DNA from: JBAXTE01 sp038240835
GTDB taxonomy: Bacteria; Bacteroidota; Bacteroidia; Bacteroidales; WCHB1-69
Assembly (NCBI GenBank): GCA_038240835.1
Contig: JBBRGJ010000096.1
Span: 1-12,594, forward strand
DNA length: 12,594 bases
Reading direction: 5' to 3'
Shown here: positions 6,874 through 12,594 of the stretch, piece by piece
Layout of the letters: each line of letters opens with the position of its first letter
Position numbering within the stretch: position 1 is the first letter of the stretch
Notes under the pieces: generated by a model
Database searches by the model: none
What the model saw: only the letters and a program-made list of their open reading frames with translations
What the model was told of the DNA's origin: nothing
Translations under genes and position numbers: made by a program

Positions 6874-7835
6874 TGGCACATGAGATAAAACATATTGACA
6901 AACAGACATATACCAACTTTTGCGCATCTACTGATCATATTTTTAACAGCAAAAGTTGGATGGATCTTTTCTCCACTCAACTCATTTTTTGTGGAATTTA
7001 TGATAAAAATCGACTTGTTGCAGTTTTCTACTACTTTTCCGATAAATATATAGGAATTCCCTATTACCACTGTCCTCCATATACACCCTACAACGGTTTT
7101 TATTCAAACATTCAGACCAAGAACTTTGCAAGTCAGCAGGGAGAAATGAAACGAATAATGGGAGCCATCGCTACTTATTTTGATAAACTCTCTTCAAAAT
7201 CGATCATCAAAATTGCATTTCCACCCGAATGCATCGACATGCAACCTTTTGTGTGGCAAAAATTCAAAGTCGTTCCAAATTACACCTATCGCATATCGCT
7301 GACTCAAACCTTGGATGAAATTTCTGCAAAAATGACCACAGAGCGGAGAAACGACATCAAGAAAGCAACAAAAGACGGCGTAGAAATTCGAAAATGCACC
7401 GATTACAACATTGCAAAATCATTGGTGGAAAAAACCTTCGACCGAAAATCGATGAGTGTGAATCAATATTTCCTTCAAAAAATCCTTTTTGAGTTTGCCA
7501 CCGACGAAAACAGCTTTGCATTTGTCTCCTACTTGAATGAAGAACCCATTGCAACGGTTTTTTGCATTTTCGACAACCAAGCGGCCTACTATTTATTGGG
7601 AGGATACGACAACCAGAAAAAACATTCGGGCGCTGGAGCATTGGCATTGTGGAGCGCTATTCAACATAGCAAAACACTAAACTTGGAGACATTTGATTTT
7701 GAAGGTTCCATGATTGTTGCCGTAGAAAAATATTTTAGAGGTTTTGGCGGTGACATCACCCCTTATTTTGTAATAAACAAAGCAAACATAATTTTAGAAT
7801 TAGGATTGAAATTTATGAAGAGAGAGCTTTATTAG
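6873..7835 (+). CDS. GNAT-fold acyltransferase, BioF2/CelD-like
   Basis: Predicted 320-residue cytoplasmic acyl-CoA N-acyltransferase of the BioF2/CelD-like group (GNAT_acetyltr_6), which resembles FemAB and contains two GNAT-like halves. Visible marks are CPPYTPYNG (67-75) in the first half, the basic helix ERRNDIKKA (157-165) opening the second half, FAFVSYLNEEPIATVFCIF (215-233) with the core strands, the LLGGYD turn (241-246), and FDFEGSM (274-280) with EKYFRGFGG (285-293). Such proteins in glycan loci are thought to acylate amino sugars or attach amino acids; the exact substrate is unknown. ATG 6873 shares its A with the preceding TAA. Its stop is followed at once by AGGAG (7834-7838) and then by the repeat-rich GIY-YIG block, which separates it from the next operon gene. 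Confidence 0.82.
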   Translation: MAHEIKHIDKQTYTNFCASTDHIFNSKSWMDLFSTQLIFCGIYDKNRLVAVFYYFSDKYIGIPYYHCPPYTPYNGFYSNIQTKNFASQQGEMKRIMGAIATYFDKLSSKSIIKIAFPPECIDMQPFVWQKFKVVPNYTYRISLTQTLDEISAKMTTERRNDIKKATKDGVEIRKCTDYNIAKSLVEKTFDRKSMSVNQYFLQKILFEFATDENSFAFVSYLNEEPIATVFCIFDNQAAYYLLGGYDNQKKHSGAGALALWSAIQHSKTLNLETFDFEGSMIVAVEKYFRGFGGDITPYFVINKANIILELGLKFMKRELY

Positions 7836-7838
7836 GAG
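7834..7838 (+). promoter_or_regulatory. stranded Shine-Dalgarno-like AGGAG
   Basis: AGGAG overlaps the stop codon of the acyltransferase gene and is one of the few strong Shine-Dalgarno matches noticed in the window. No start codon follows at working distance now, because the repeat block starts at 7843. If that block is removed and the flanking TAAT sequences are merged, AGGAG falls just before the ATG start cluster of the deacetylase gene (8414, 8420, 8426). Confidence 0.4.
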
Positions 7839-7842
7839 TAAT

Positions 7843-7867
7843 GGTGATTTCGACAAGCTCAATCACC
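7843..7867 (-). repeat. palindromic repeat unit a (reverse orientation)
   Basis: Perfect arms GGTGATT (7843-7849) and AATCACC (7861-7867) around TCGACAAGCTC. It starts 7 bp after the acyltransferase stop codon. A second half-unit reading GTCAAAATCACC follows at 7873-7883... i.e. on the + strand it resembles the right half of a forward-orientation copy. Confidence 0.75.
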
Positions 7868-7916
7868 GGTTGTCAAAATCACCGATTTATAAAATAAAAC
7901 TGAAAAATAACCAGAG

Positions 7917-8303
7917 ATGAAAGGATACATGTACATACTAGAATGTAGTGATACAACTTATTATGTGGGGAGTACAAAAAACCTTAAATTACGATTATCT
8001 CAACACCAAACGGGTGAAGGGGCAATTTACACAAAAACAAGATTACCTGTAAAACTTGTTTATTTTGAAGAATTTAATCGAATAGATACAGCATTTTACA
8101 GAGAAAAACAAGTGCAAGGCTGGAGTAGAAAAAAGAGAGAAGCATTAATATATGGAGATTATGAAAAGCTCCCAGAGTTGGCAAGAAATCACACCGGGAT
8201 TTCGACAGGCTCAATCACCGGTGGGGGATCACTCGTGAGGAAAAGGCTGACGAGGAAACCCATGGTGATTGAGCTTAGTAAGACACCAGTATTAAGAACA
8301 TAG
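7917..8303 (+). CDS. small GIY-YIG nuclease with repeat-encoded tail
   Basis: Predicted 128-residue single-domain GIY-YIG endonuclease of the UPF0213/YhbQ-like type. The catalytic core spans residues 1 to about 85: YMYIL (4-8) and YYVGST (15-20) are the two strands that carry the family signature, Arg26 lies in KLRLSQH, and Glu63 in AFYREKQVQGWS (59-70) is the expected metal-binding acid. The related family is usually 80-100 residues; the extra tail from about residue 92 (GISTGSITGGGS... MVIELSKTP...) is read from two copies of the surrounding palindromic repeat, and the TAG stop overlaps a third copy by two bases. ATG 7917 follows an A-rich stretch; no TAnnTTTG box was found upstream, so expression may depend on read-through. 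The role is uncertain: mobilisation or maintenance of the repeats is inferred from context, DNA repair is an alternative. Confidence 0.88.
   Translation: MKGYMYILECSDTTYYVGSTKNLKLRLSQHQTGEGAIYTKTRLPVKLVYFEEFNRIDTAFYREKQVQGWSRKKREALIYGDYEKLPELARNHTGISTGSITGGGSLVRKRLTRKPMVIELSKTPVLRT
8193..8222 (-). repeat. palindromic repeat unit b (reverse orientation, inside the nuclease gene)
   Basis: ACCGGGATT, spacer TCGACAGGCTC, AATCACCGGT. The spacer matches unit a except for one base, in the same orientation. The unit lies wholly inside the nuclease coding region and is read as GISTGSITG of the tail. Confidence 0.7.
8264..8287 (+). repeat. palindromic repeat unit c (forward, degenerate)
   Basis: GGTGATTGAGCTT is preserved (the left arm and half the spacer in forward orientation), but the right part reads AGTAAGACACC and no longer pairs fully. 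It encodes MVIELSKTP in the nuclease tail, so it is under coding constraint or is decaying. Confidence 0.55.
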
Positions 8304-8327
8304 TGGTTGAGCCACGTCGAAACCACT
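8302..8327 (+). repeat. palindromic repeat unit d (forward orientation)
   Basis: Perfect arms AGTGGTT (8302-8308) and AACCACT (8321-8327) around GAGCCACGTCGA. Compared with units a and f the outermost pair is A-T instead of G-C, changed on both arms. The nuclease stop codon TAG (8301-8303) overlaps the left arm. Confidence 0.7.
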
Positions 8328-8342
8328 GCACGTAAAAAACTC

Positions 8343-8367
8343 GATGATTGAGGCAGTATCAATCACC
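8343..8367 (+). repeat. palindromic repeat unit e (forward, degenerate)
   Basis: Arms GATGATT (8343-8349) and AATCACC (8361-8367) with one mispair around GAGGCAGTATC. The GAG start of the spacer is kept but the GTCGA end is lost, so this is a decayed copy. Confidence 0.5.
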
Positions 8368-8381
8368 AAAAGTAAAAACCC

Positions 8382-8410
8382 ACGGTGGTTGAGCCCGTCG
8401 AAACCACCGT
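8382..8410 (+). repeat. palindromic repeat unit f (forward orientation)
   Basis: Perfect 9-bp arms ACGGTGGTT (8382-8390) and AACCACCGT (8402-8410) around GAGCCCGTCGA, the longest stem of the six. It ends 3 bp before the first possible start codon (ATG 8414) of the deacetylase gene, so the transcribed hairpin would sit where a ribosome binds. Confidence 0.75.
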
Positions 8411-8413
8411 TTA

Positions 8414-9238
8414 ATGAATATGAATATGAAAATAATAATTTCACACGATGTTGACCATTTGCATGTCAGCGAACATTTCAGCGATTTAATCATTCCCAAA
8501 TTCATTGTCAGGGCAAAGATTGAATTCTTAATTGGCAAAATATCTTTGGGTGAATTATTTTCACGTATGGGTGAATTGTTCGGCAATAAATGGAATAGAA
8601 TAGAAGATATTATTGCATTCAACAAGCAACATCAGATTCCAGCTACTTTTTTTGTTGGCGTAAACAATGGTTTGGGATTAAATTACCCACTTCACAAGGC
8701 AGAAATTGCCATAAAACTGATTCAGTCGCATGGTTGCGAAGTGGGAGTTCATGGTATTTCCTTCGACAACCAAGTAGATGTTCAAAAGGAATTTGATACT
8801 TTTGCTAAAATTATTGGGCACAAGGAATTTGGAATCAGAATGCACTACTTGCGCAACAATTCAAACACACTAAATTACTTATCCGAAGCGGGATACGTTT
8901 TTGACGCAACTCTTCCCGAACAAAAATCAGCATACCCAATTGCCAATTTCACCGAATTTCCAGTGCATATTATGGATGGATGGATGATGAATGGACAAAA
9001 AGCATGGCAGAAAAACAATTTGACACAAGCCTTGGACGAATCCAAACGATTAATTGACGAGGGAATTAAAAACAACATCGACTATTTCTCTATCTTGTTT
9101 CACGATCGTTATTTTAGCAATGGATTCAGAACTTGGAAAGAGTGGTATATTCAGTTAATGGAGTATCTTATTCAAAATAAATTTGAATTTGTAGATTACA
9201 AAAAGGCGTTAACAGAAAGGAATCTCAATAATGACTAA
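8414..9238 (+). CDS. polysaccharide deacetylase-like (NodB/CE4-related) protein
   Basis: Predicted 274-residue protein with the outline of the CE4/NodB homology fold, which removes N- or O-acetyl groups from glycans. SHDVDH (10-15) corresponds to the metal/base Asp motif, ATFFVG (77-82) is the usual second strand, EVGVHG (109-114) supplies one metal-type histidine, RMHYLRNN (142-149) corresponds to motif 3, and ILFHDRYF (227-234) supplies the late His. In motif 2 the expected second histidine is absent (His113 is followed by GISFDN), so activity or metal use may differ. No signal peptide is seen, which suggests action on cytoplasmic lipid-linked intermediates. Three in-frame ATGs (8414, 8420, 8426) compete; family members often begin near MKIIISHDVDH, favouring 8426, but the first is reported. 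The gene overlaps the next by 8 nt. Confidence 0.8.
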   Translation: MNMNMKIIISHDVDHLHVSEHFSDLIIPKFIVRAKIEFLIGKISLGELFSRMGELFGNKWNRIEDIIAFNKQHQIPATFFVGVNNGLGLNYPLHKAEIAIKLIQSHGCEVGVHGISFDNQVDVQKEFDTFAKIIGHKEFGIRMHYLRNNSNTLNYLSEAGYVFDATLPEQKSAYPIANFTEFPVHIMDGWMMNGQKAWQKNNLTQALDESKRLIDEGIKNNIDYFSILFHDRYFSNGFRTWKEWYIQLMEYLIQNKFEFVDYKKALTERNLNND

Positions 9239-10433
9239 TCAAAAAACCATCTGGATCATCAATCAATACGCAGGTTCATCCGTTCACGGGATGGAATATC
9301 GCCATTACTATTTGGCCAAAGAGTTCATTGCCAAAGGGCATAAAGTGGTAATGATTTCTGGATCTTATTCTCACTTATACAAACATCAACCCACCACTCA
9401 TGGCGATTTTACGATGGAAGAAATTGAAGGAATTACCTATTGTTGGGTAAAAGTTCCAACATACGAAAAGTCCATCAGTCTCGGTCGATTTAAAAACATG
9501 ATTGCTTTTGCGTGGAATTTAAAGAAACTTCCCTTGGATAATTTCCCAAAACCCGATGCCATCATCGTCTCCTCTCCTTCCCTATTCCCAATTGTGAGAG
9601 CACGCAAATGGGCAACTAAATTCGGGGCAAAATTACTTTTTGAAATTCGAGATATTTGGCCGCTAACGTTGCAAGAGCTAAGTGGTTTAAAAAAATGGCA
9701 CCCGGGAAGCATACTTCTCTCTTATTTTGAAAAATATGGCTACAAAAATGCAGATAAAGTAATTTCACTTTTACCCAACGCATACTTGCATTTTGAGAAA
9801 CATGGCATGGAAAGATCAAAATTCAACTATATTCCAAATGGTATTTTTATAGACAAATCAGCTCAACAAAACAGTGATTTTTCAATAAATTTGCCCGAAA
9901 ACAAATTCATCATGGGATACGTTGGATCTATTGGCAAATCAAATGCGTTGGAATACTATATTGAGGCCATCAATTCACTTTCACACAGAGAAGACATCGA
10001 ATTTGTCTTTATTGGAAATGGAGCCGAAAAAGCCGATCTGATGAGTAAAACTAAAAACAAAAATGTCATTTGGGTAGATTCAATTTCCAAAAGTGAAGTT
10101 CCAGCAGCGTTAGAAAAAATGGACGGTTGTTATATCGGTTGGCACAATATTAAATTGTACGAAATGGGAATTTCTGCGAATAAAATTTTCGATTACATGT
10201 ATGCCGCCAAACCGATAATTCATTCCAATAATGCATCCAACGATTTGATAAAAATAGCCGCTTGCGGTCTATCTGTAGCCCCCGAAAATCCACAAGCCAT
10301 TGCGGATGCAATAATCAAATTAGTAAACTTATCCGAAATAGAGCGAAAAGGATTGGGCGAAAATGGCAAAAAATATGTTTTAAACAATCACACATTCAGC
10401 GAATTAGCAAATAAATACCTTGATTTATTATAG
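9231..10433 (+). CDS. WbuB-like GT4 glycosyltransferase
   Basis: GT-B glycosyltransferase of 400 residues resembling the WbuB/WcaI-like subgroup, some of whose members transfer N-acetyl-fucosamine-type sugars. The opening IWIINQYAGSSVHGMEYRHY (7-26) is characteristic, with a glycine-rich acceptor loop. FEIRDIWP (137-144) is the subgroup's central motif, IPNG (201-204) begins the donor domain, MGYVGSIGKSNALEYYIEA (228-246) is the phosphate-binding region, and GISANKIFDYMYAAKPII (313-330) occupies the EX7E position, with Asp321 in place of the second Glu. The start lies 8 nt inside the deacetylase gene and the stop is one base before the next ATG. The amino-sugar preference suggested by the subgroup fits the DegT aminotransferase nearby but is inference. 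Confidence 0.88.
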   Translation: MTNQKTIWIINQYAGSSVHGMEYRHYYLAKEFIAKGHKVVMISGSYSHLYKHQPTTHGDFTMEEIEGITYCWVKVPTYEKSISLGRFKNMIAFAWNLKKLPLDNFPKPDAIIVSSPSLFPIVRARKWATKFGAKLLFEIRDIWPLTLQELSGLKKWHPGSILLSYFEKYGYKNADKVISLLPNAYLHFEKHGMERSKFNYIPNGIFIDKSAQQNSDFSINLPENKFIMGYVGSIGKSNALEYYIEAINSLSHREDIEFVFIGNGAEKADLMSKTKNKNVIWVDSISKSEVPAALEKMDGCYIGWHNIKLYEMGISANKIFDYMYAAKPIIHSNNASNDLIKIAACGLSVAPENPQAIADAIIKLVNLSEIERKGLGENGKKYVLNNHTFSELANKYLDLL

Positions 10434-10434
10434 T

Positions 10435-11331
10435 ATGGAACGATATTTTGAAGACATAAAACGCTACGAGGCACTTTTCCACAAAAGAGAAGAACTTTTT
10501 TATACCATAGAGGGTATTATTTTCAAGCGTTATCAAAAAATGCTCGTTTGCGATGGGGCAATCAAAAAAGACAGTTTACTTTCTGCTAAAAACAAAAAAA
10601 AGTTACTTTCTGAGACCAATTCAATACTTATCAGGCAGACCAGTGATTTTGATTGCAATCCTTCCGAATCTGATTGGTATGCAGTGATATGTAAAGATTT
10701 TACGCCTATTGAAAAACTGAATTCCAAACAACGAAACGAGGTAAACAAGGGACTTCAACAGTGCGAAGTTCGTAAAATTTCTGCCATTGAATTGGCCAAC
10801 AATGGGTACGACTGTTATTACAAAGCATTTCAAAATTACAGAAACTCATCCACCAAACCTTATGACGAAGAACAATTCAAGGAAAATATTCTGAATGGTG
10901 AAAACTTTGAAGACATTGTCCACAATTGGGGAGTTTATCACCAAGAAAAGATGATTGCTTTTGGCACAACATACATTTATGGCAATACCGAAGCTTCGTA
11001 CAACTCCATCAAGTTGCACCCCGATTACCTGCATCTGTATCCAATGTATGCACTCATTTACCGCATGAATGAGTATTACCTAAAAGACCATCTGGTGGAA
11101 TATGTAAATGATGGTTTTCGCTCACTTCTTCACGACACCTCTGTTCAAGATTTTCTCATCAAGAAATTTGGTTTCCGAAAAGTCTATCTAAAACTTCACA
11201 TTCACTACAATCCACTTTTTGGCATTTTAATGAAACTAGCATTTCCATTTCGGAAAATTATCGCTAAATTTGATGCTCGATTCAAAGCATTGTTTGAATT
11301 GGAACGAATACACAGAAAATCAAACCGATGA
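10435..11331 (+). CDS. FemAB/GNAT-like acyltransferase, second copy type
   Basis: Predicted 298-residue cytoplasmic protein that looks like a divergent member of the FemAB/BioF2-type acyl-CoA N-acyltransferase fold. Support is moderate: SKQRNEVNKGLQQC (97-110) corresponds to the basic helix that opens the second GNAT half, NWGVYHQEKMIAFGTTYIYG (164-183) resembles its core strands, and VNDGFRSLLHDTSVQDFLIKKFGF (224-247) resembles the helix and loop near the acyl donor site. It shares no long identical stretch with the 6873-7835 protein. ATG 10435 is preferred over the upstream TTG at 10420 because it lies 1 bp after the previous stop and gives a usual N-terminus. The stop overlaps the aminotransferase start (ATGA), suggesting the pair acts in sequence: amination, then N-acylation of a nucleotide sugar. 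That step is inference. Confidence 0.68.
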   Translation: MERYFEDIKRYEALFHKREELFYTIEGIIFKRYQKMLVCDGAIKKDSLLSAKNKKKLLSETNSILIRQTSDFDCNPSESDWYAVICKDFTPIEKLNSKQRNEVNKGLQQCEVRKISAIELANNGYDCYYKAFQNYRNSSTKPYDEEQFKENILNGENFEDIVHNWGVYHQEKMIAFGTTYIYGNTEASYNSIKLHPDYLHLYPMYALIYRMNEYYLKDHLVEYVNDGFRSLLHDTSVQDFLIKKFGFRKVYLKLHIHYNPLFGILMKLAFPFRKIIAKFDARFKALFELERIHRKSNR

Positions 11332-12500
11332 AGTTCGAAATAGAATATAAACAAATACTTTCTGAAACGTTGGGAGCAAGTACCGAACAGATATTTCTCT
11401 ACTGGAAGGGACGTGTGGCGCTTTATGCTCTATTAAAAGCGATGAATATCAAGTCGGGCGACGAAGTAATTCTTCCTGCTTACACGTGTGTGGTGGTTCC
11501 CAATGCCATTTTATATTTAGGCGCAACTCCGATATACGTAGACATAGATCCAATTTCCTTCAATGCCAATATCGATCGTTTGAAAGAGGCAATTACCTCA
11601 AAAACGAAAGCCATTATTTGTCAAAACACATTTGGATTGAGTTCAAATTTGGAAGAGTTGGTTGCATTGGCTCATGAACACAATCTGTTTACCATCGAAG
11701 ATTGCACCCACGGTTTTGGGGGCTTGTACAATGGCAAACCCAACGGATCGTATTGTGATGCAGCATTTTACTCTACGCAGTGGAATAAACCGTTTTCAAC
11801 CGGAATTGGTGGATTTGCTTTGGTGAACAACTCAAACTTATTGGCACCATTAGCAAAAGAGAATCAGCAACTGATCTCGCCATCGGCGAAACAAAAAACG
11901 ATGCTGAAGATTTTATATTTTGTCAAAAAGCGCCTTTTAGTCGGTTATACCTACTGGACGTTGGTGAAATTGTATCGTTTTTTGAGCAAACACAATCTCG
12001 TAGTGGGTTCCTCATCGGGCGAAGAGATTACGTCTATCACACAACCCGAAAATTATTACCAATCGTTATCTCCAGTGCAGATGAAAGAGGGATTAAAGAA
12101 CATTCAAACATTGCCAAAGATGTTGAATATTCGTAGAGATAATGCTGAAAAATACACCAAATATCTCTCTGAAAAAGGCAAAAACCACGTTCCGCATTCA
12201 CTTTTCGAGAATCACTCCTTTTTGAAATATCCACTGTTGGTGAAAAATCGAGATCAAATCATTCATCTTGCCGAAAAACACAAAATAGAACTTGGAGAGT
12301 GGCTAAATAGCCCCATACACCCAATACAAGAGAAATTTGAACTTTGGAAACTCAATACAGAACTGTTTCCAAACGCAGTTTTTGCGGGAAAACACATCAT
12401 CAATTTGCCCACAGATACGAATAATCCAGGACGAATAATCGATTTTTTGCAAACCATCCACGATGAAATTTTAGATTTCAATACACCAGAAATCACATGA
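11328..12500 (+). CDS. DegT/DnrJ/EryC1/StrS-family PLP aminotransferase
   Basis: Predicted 390-residue PLP-dependent sugar aminotransferase (fold type I, DegT/StrS family), which converts a keto nucleotide sugar to the amino sugar. GRVALYALLKAM (28-39) is the N-terminal helix, GDEVILPAYTC (44-54) the substrate-pocket strand, IYVDIDP (69-75) follows, and IEDCTHGFGG (123-132) carries the Asp that pairs with the pyridine nitrogen. STQWNKPFSTGIGG (149-162) holds Lys154, the expected Schiff-base lysine. The WNKPF setting is typical of a Bacteroidota subgroup and differs from the usual H/K motif of ArnB or WecE. Its start overlaps the previous gene by 4 nt and its stop overlaps the next start by 4 nt. 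Which sugar it aminates cannot be read from sequence. Confidence 0.9.
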   Translation: MKFEIEYKQILSETLGASTEQIFLYWKGRVALYALLKAMNIKSGDEVILPAYTCVVVPNAILYLGATPIYVDIDPISFNANIDRLKEAITSKTKAIICQNTFGLSSNLEELVALAHEHNLFTIEDCTHGFGGLYNGKPNGSYCDAAFYSTQWNKPFSTGIGGFALVNNSNLLAPLAKENQQLISPSAKQKTMLKILYFVKKRLLVGYTYWTLVKLYRFLSKHNLVVGSSSGEEITSITQPENYYQSLSPVQMKEGLKNIQTLPKMLNIRRDNAEKYTKYLSEKGKNHVPHSLFENHSFLKYPLLVKNRDQIIHLAEKHKIELGEWLNSPIHPIQEKFELWKLNTELFPNAVFAGKHIINLPTDTNNPGRIIDFLQTIHDEILDFNTPEIT

Positions 12501-12594
12501 ACCCTCTAAAAAACATTTCTAGGCAAAAAATAGAGCTCTATTTAGGGTTGCTGTCGATATTTCTGATTCCAATCAACAAACATTGGGTCATCTT
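12497..12594 (+). CDS. N-terminal fragment of a membrane protein, cut by window edge
   Basis: ATG 12497 overlaps the preceding stop (ATGA), and the frame stays open to the window edge, giving 32 complete codons. The translation MNPLKNISRQKIELY is followed by a hydrophobic stretch (LGLLSIFLIPINKHWVI, about 16-32) that looks like a first membrane helix. A short basic N-terminus and an FLIPIN-type turn are seen in O-antigen ligase/polymerase-like proteins, so a second Wzy/WaaL-like protein is possible, but 32 residues cannot establish this. Confidence 0.6.
   Translation, partial: MNPLKNISRQKIELYLGLLSIFLIPINKHWVI

Larger units (their letters stand above)
7843..8410 (+). mobile_element. GIY-YIG nuclease gene with flanking palindromic repeats, putative REPIN-like element
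   Basis: This 568-bp block holds a small GIY-YIG nuclease gene and six copies of one palindromic repeat (7843-7867, 8193-8222, 8264-8287, 8302-8327, 8343-8367, 8382-8410). The repeat spacer reads TCGACA(A/G)GCTC in the first two copies and as its reverse complement, or degenerate versions of it, in the other four, so the block is bounded by copies in inverted orientation. TAAT occurs on both sides (7839-7842 and 8412-8415). The block accounts for nearly all of the 578 bp between two genes of an otherwise tightly packed operon. Mobility is inferred from this layout and has not been shown. It could also be a static repeat cluster. Confidence 0.5.

Noticed and set aside
7357..7647. 96-codon antisense reading frame
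   Set aside because: Composition is unlike a real protein (Cys/Arg-rich) and it is opposite the conserved core of the BioF2-like acyltransferase.
8224..8303. Frameshift in the nuclease gene producing an artificial tail
   Set aside because: The core is intact and the tail is explained by translation through the repeat units; no continuing homologous domain is seen in another frame.
8193..8410. CRISPR array formed by the repeated palindromes
   Set aside because: The units differ in sequence, orientation and spacing (about 15-45 bp between them), three overlap a coding region, and no cas-like gene is present.
10420..10434. TTG start for the FemAB/GNAT-like gene
   Set aside because: It sits inside the end of the preceding gene, while ATG 10435 directly follows that stop and is the stronger codon.

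Overview
The window looks like part of a surface-polysaccharide (O-antigen, capsule or exopolysaccharide) biosynthesis locus from a low-GC member of the Bacteroidota, probably Flavobacteriia or a near relative. Three things point there: protein families typical of that phylum, a textbook Bacteroidota promoter (TTG, 19 bp, TAnnTTTG) at 1564-1593, and the near absence of Shine-Dalgarno sequences. The assignment rests on sequence recognition; no search was run.

Layout. Bases 1-579 hold no gene. They contain terminator-like hairpins, five different short perfect palindromes and a degenerate ~40-bp direct repeat. A secreted phosphodiester-glycosidase-like protein follows (606-1541). From 1613 to the right edge every gene is on the + strand and tightly packed, with overlaps of 1-8 nt or gaps of 1-11 nt: a Wzy/O-antigen-ligase-like membrane protein, a Wzx flippase, a hexapeptide-repeat acyltransferase, two GT4 glycosyltransferases, a BioF2-type GNAT acyltransferase, then (after a 578-bp interruption) a NodB-like polysaccharide deacetylase, a WbuB-like GT4 glycosyltransferase, a second GNAT/FemAB-like protein, a DegT/StrS aminotransferase, and the first 32 codons of another membrane protein.

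How the genes could work together (inference): the DegT enzyme and its neighbouring acyltransferase would make an N-acylated amino-sugar nucleotide. The three glycosyltransferases assemble a repeat unit on a lipid carrier, and the hexapeptide acyltransferase, GNAT protein and deacetylase-like protein decorate or trim it. Wzx flips it and a Wzy-like protein polymerises it or transfers it to an acceptor.

The most interesting part is the interruption at 7836-8413. A small GIY-YIG nuclease gene is embedded among six copies of a ~25-bp palindromic repeat. The arms vary with compensating changes, while a non-palindromic spacer is largely conserved. The two copies on the left are in one orientation and the four on the right in the other. 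Three copies overlap the gene and two of these encode part of its C-terminal tail. The block fills the gap between two operon genes almost exactly, is flanked on both sides by TAAT, and separates an AGGAG motif from the start codon it would naturally serve. This looks like a REPIN/RAYT-like mobile or domesticated repeat system with a GIY-YIG nuclease in place of a transposase.
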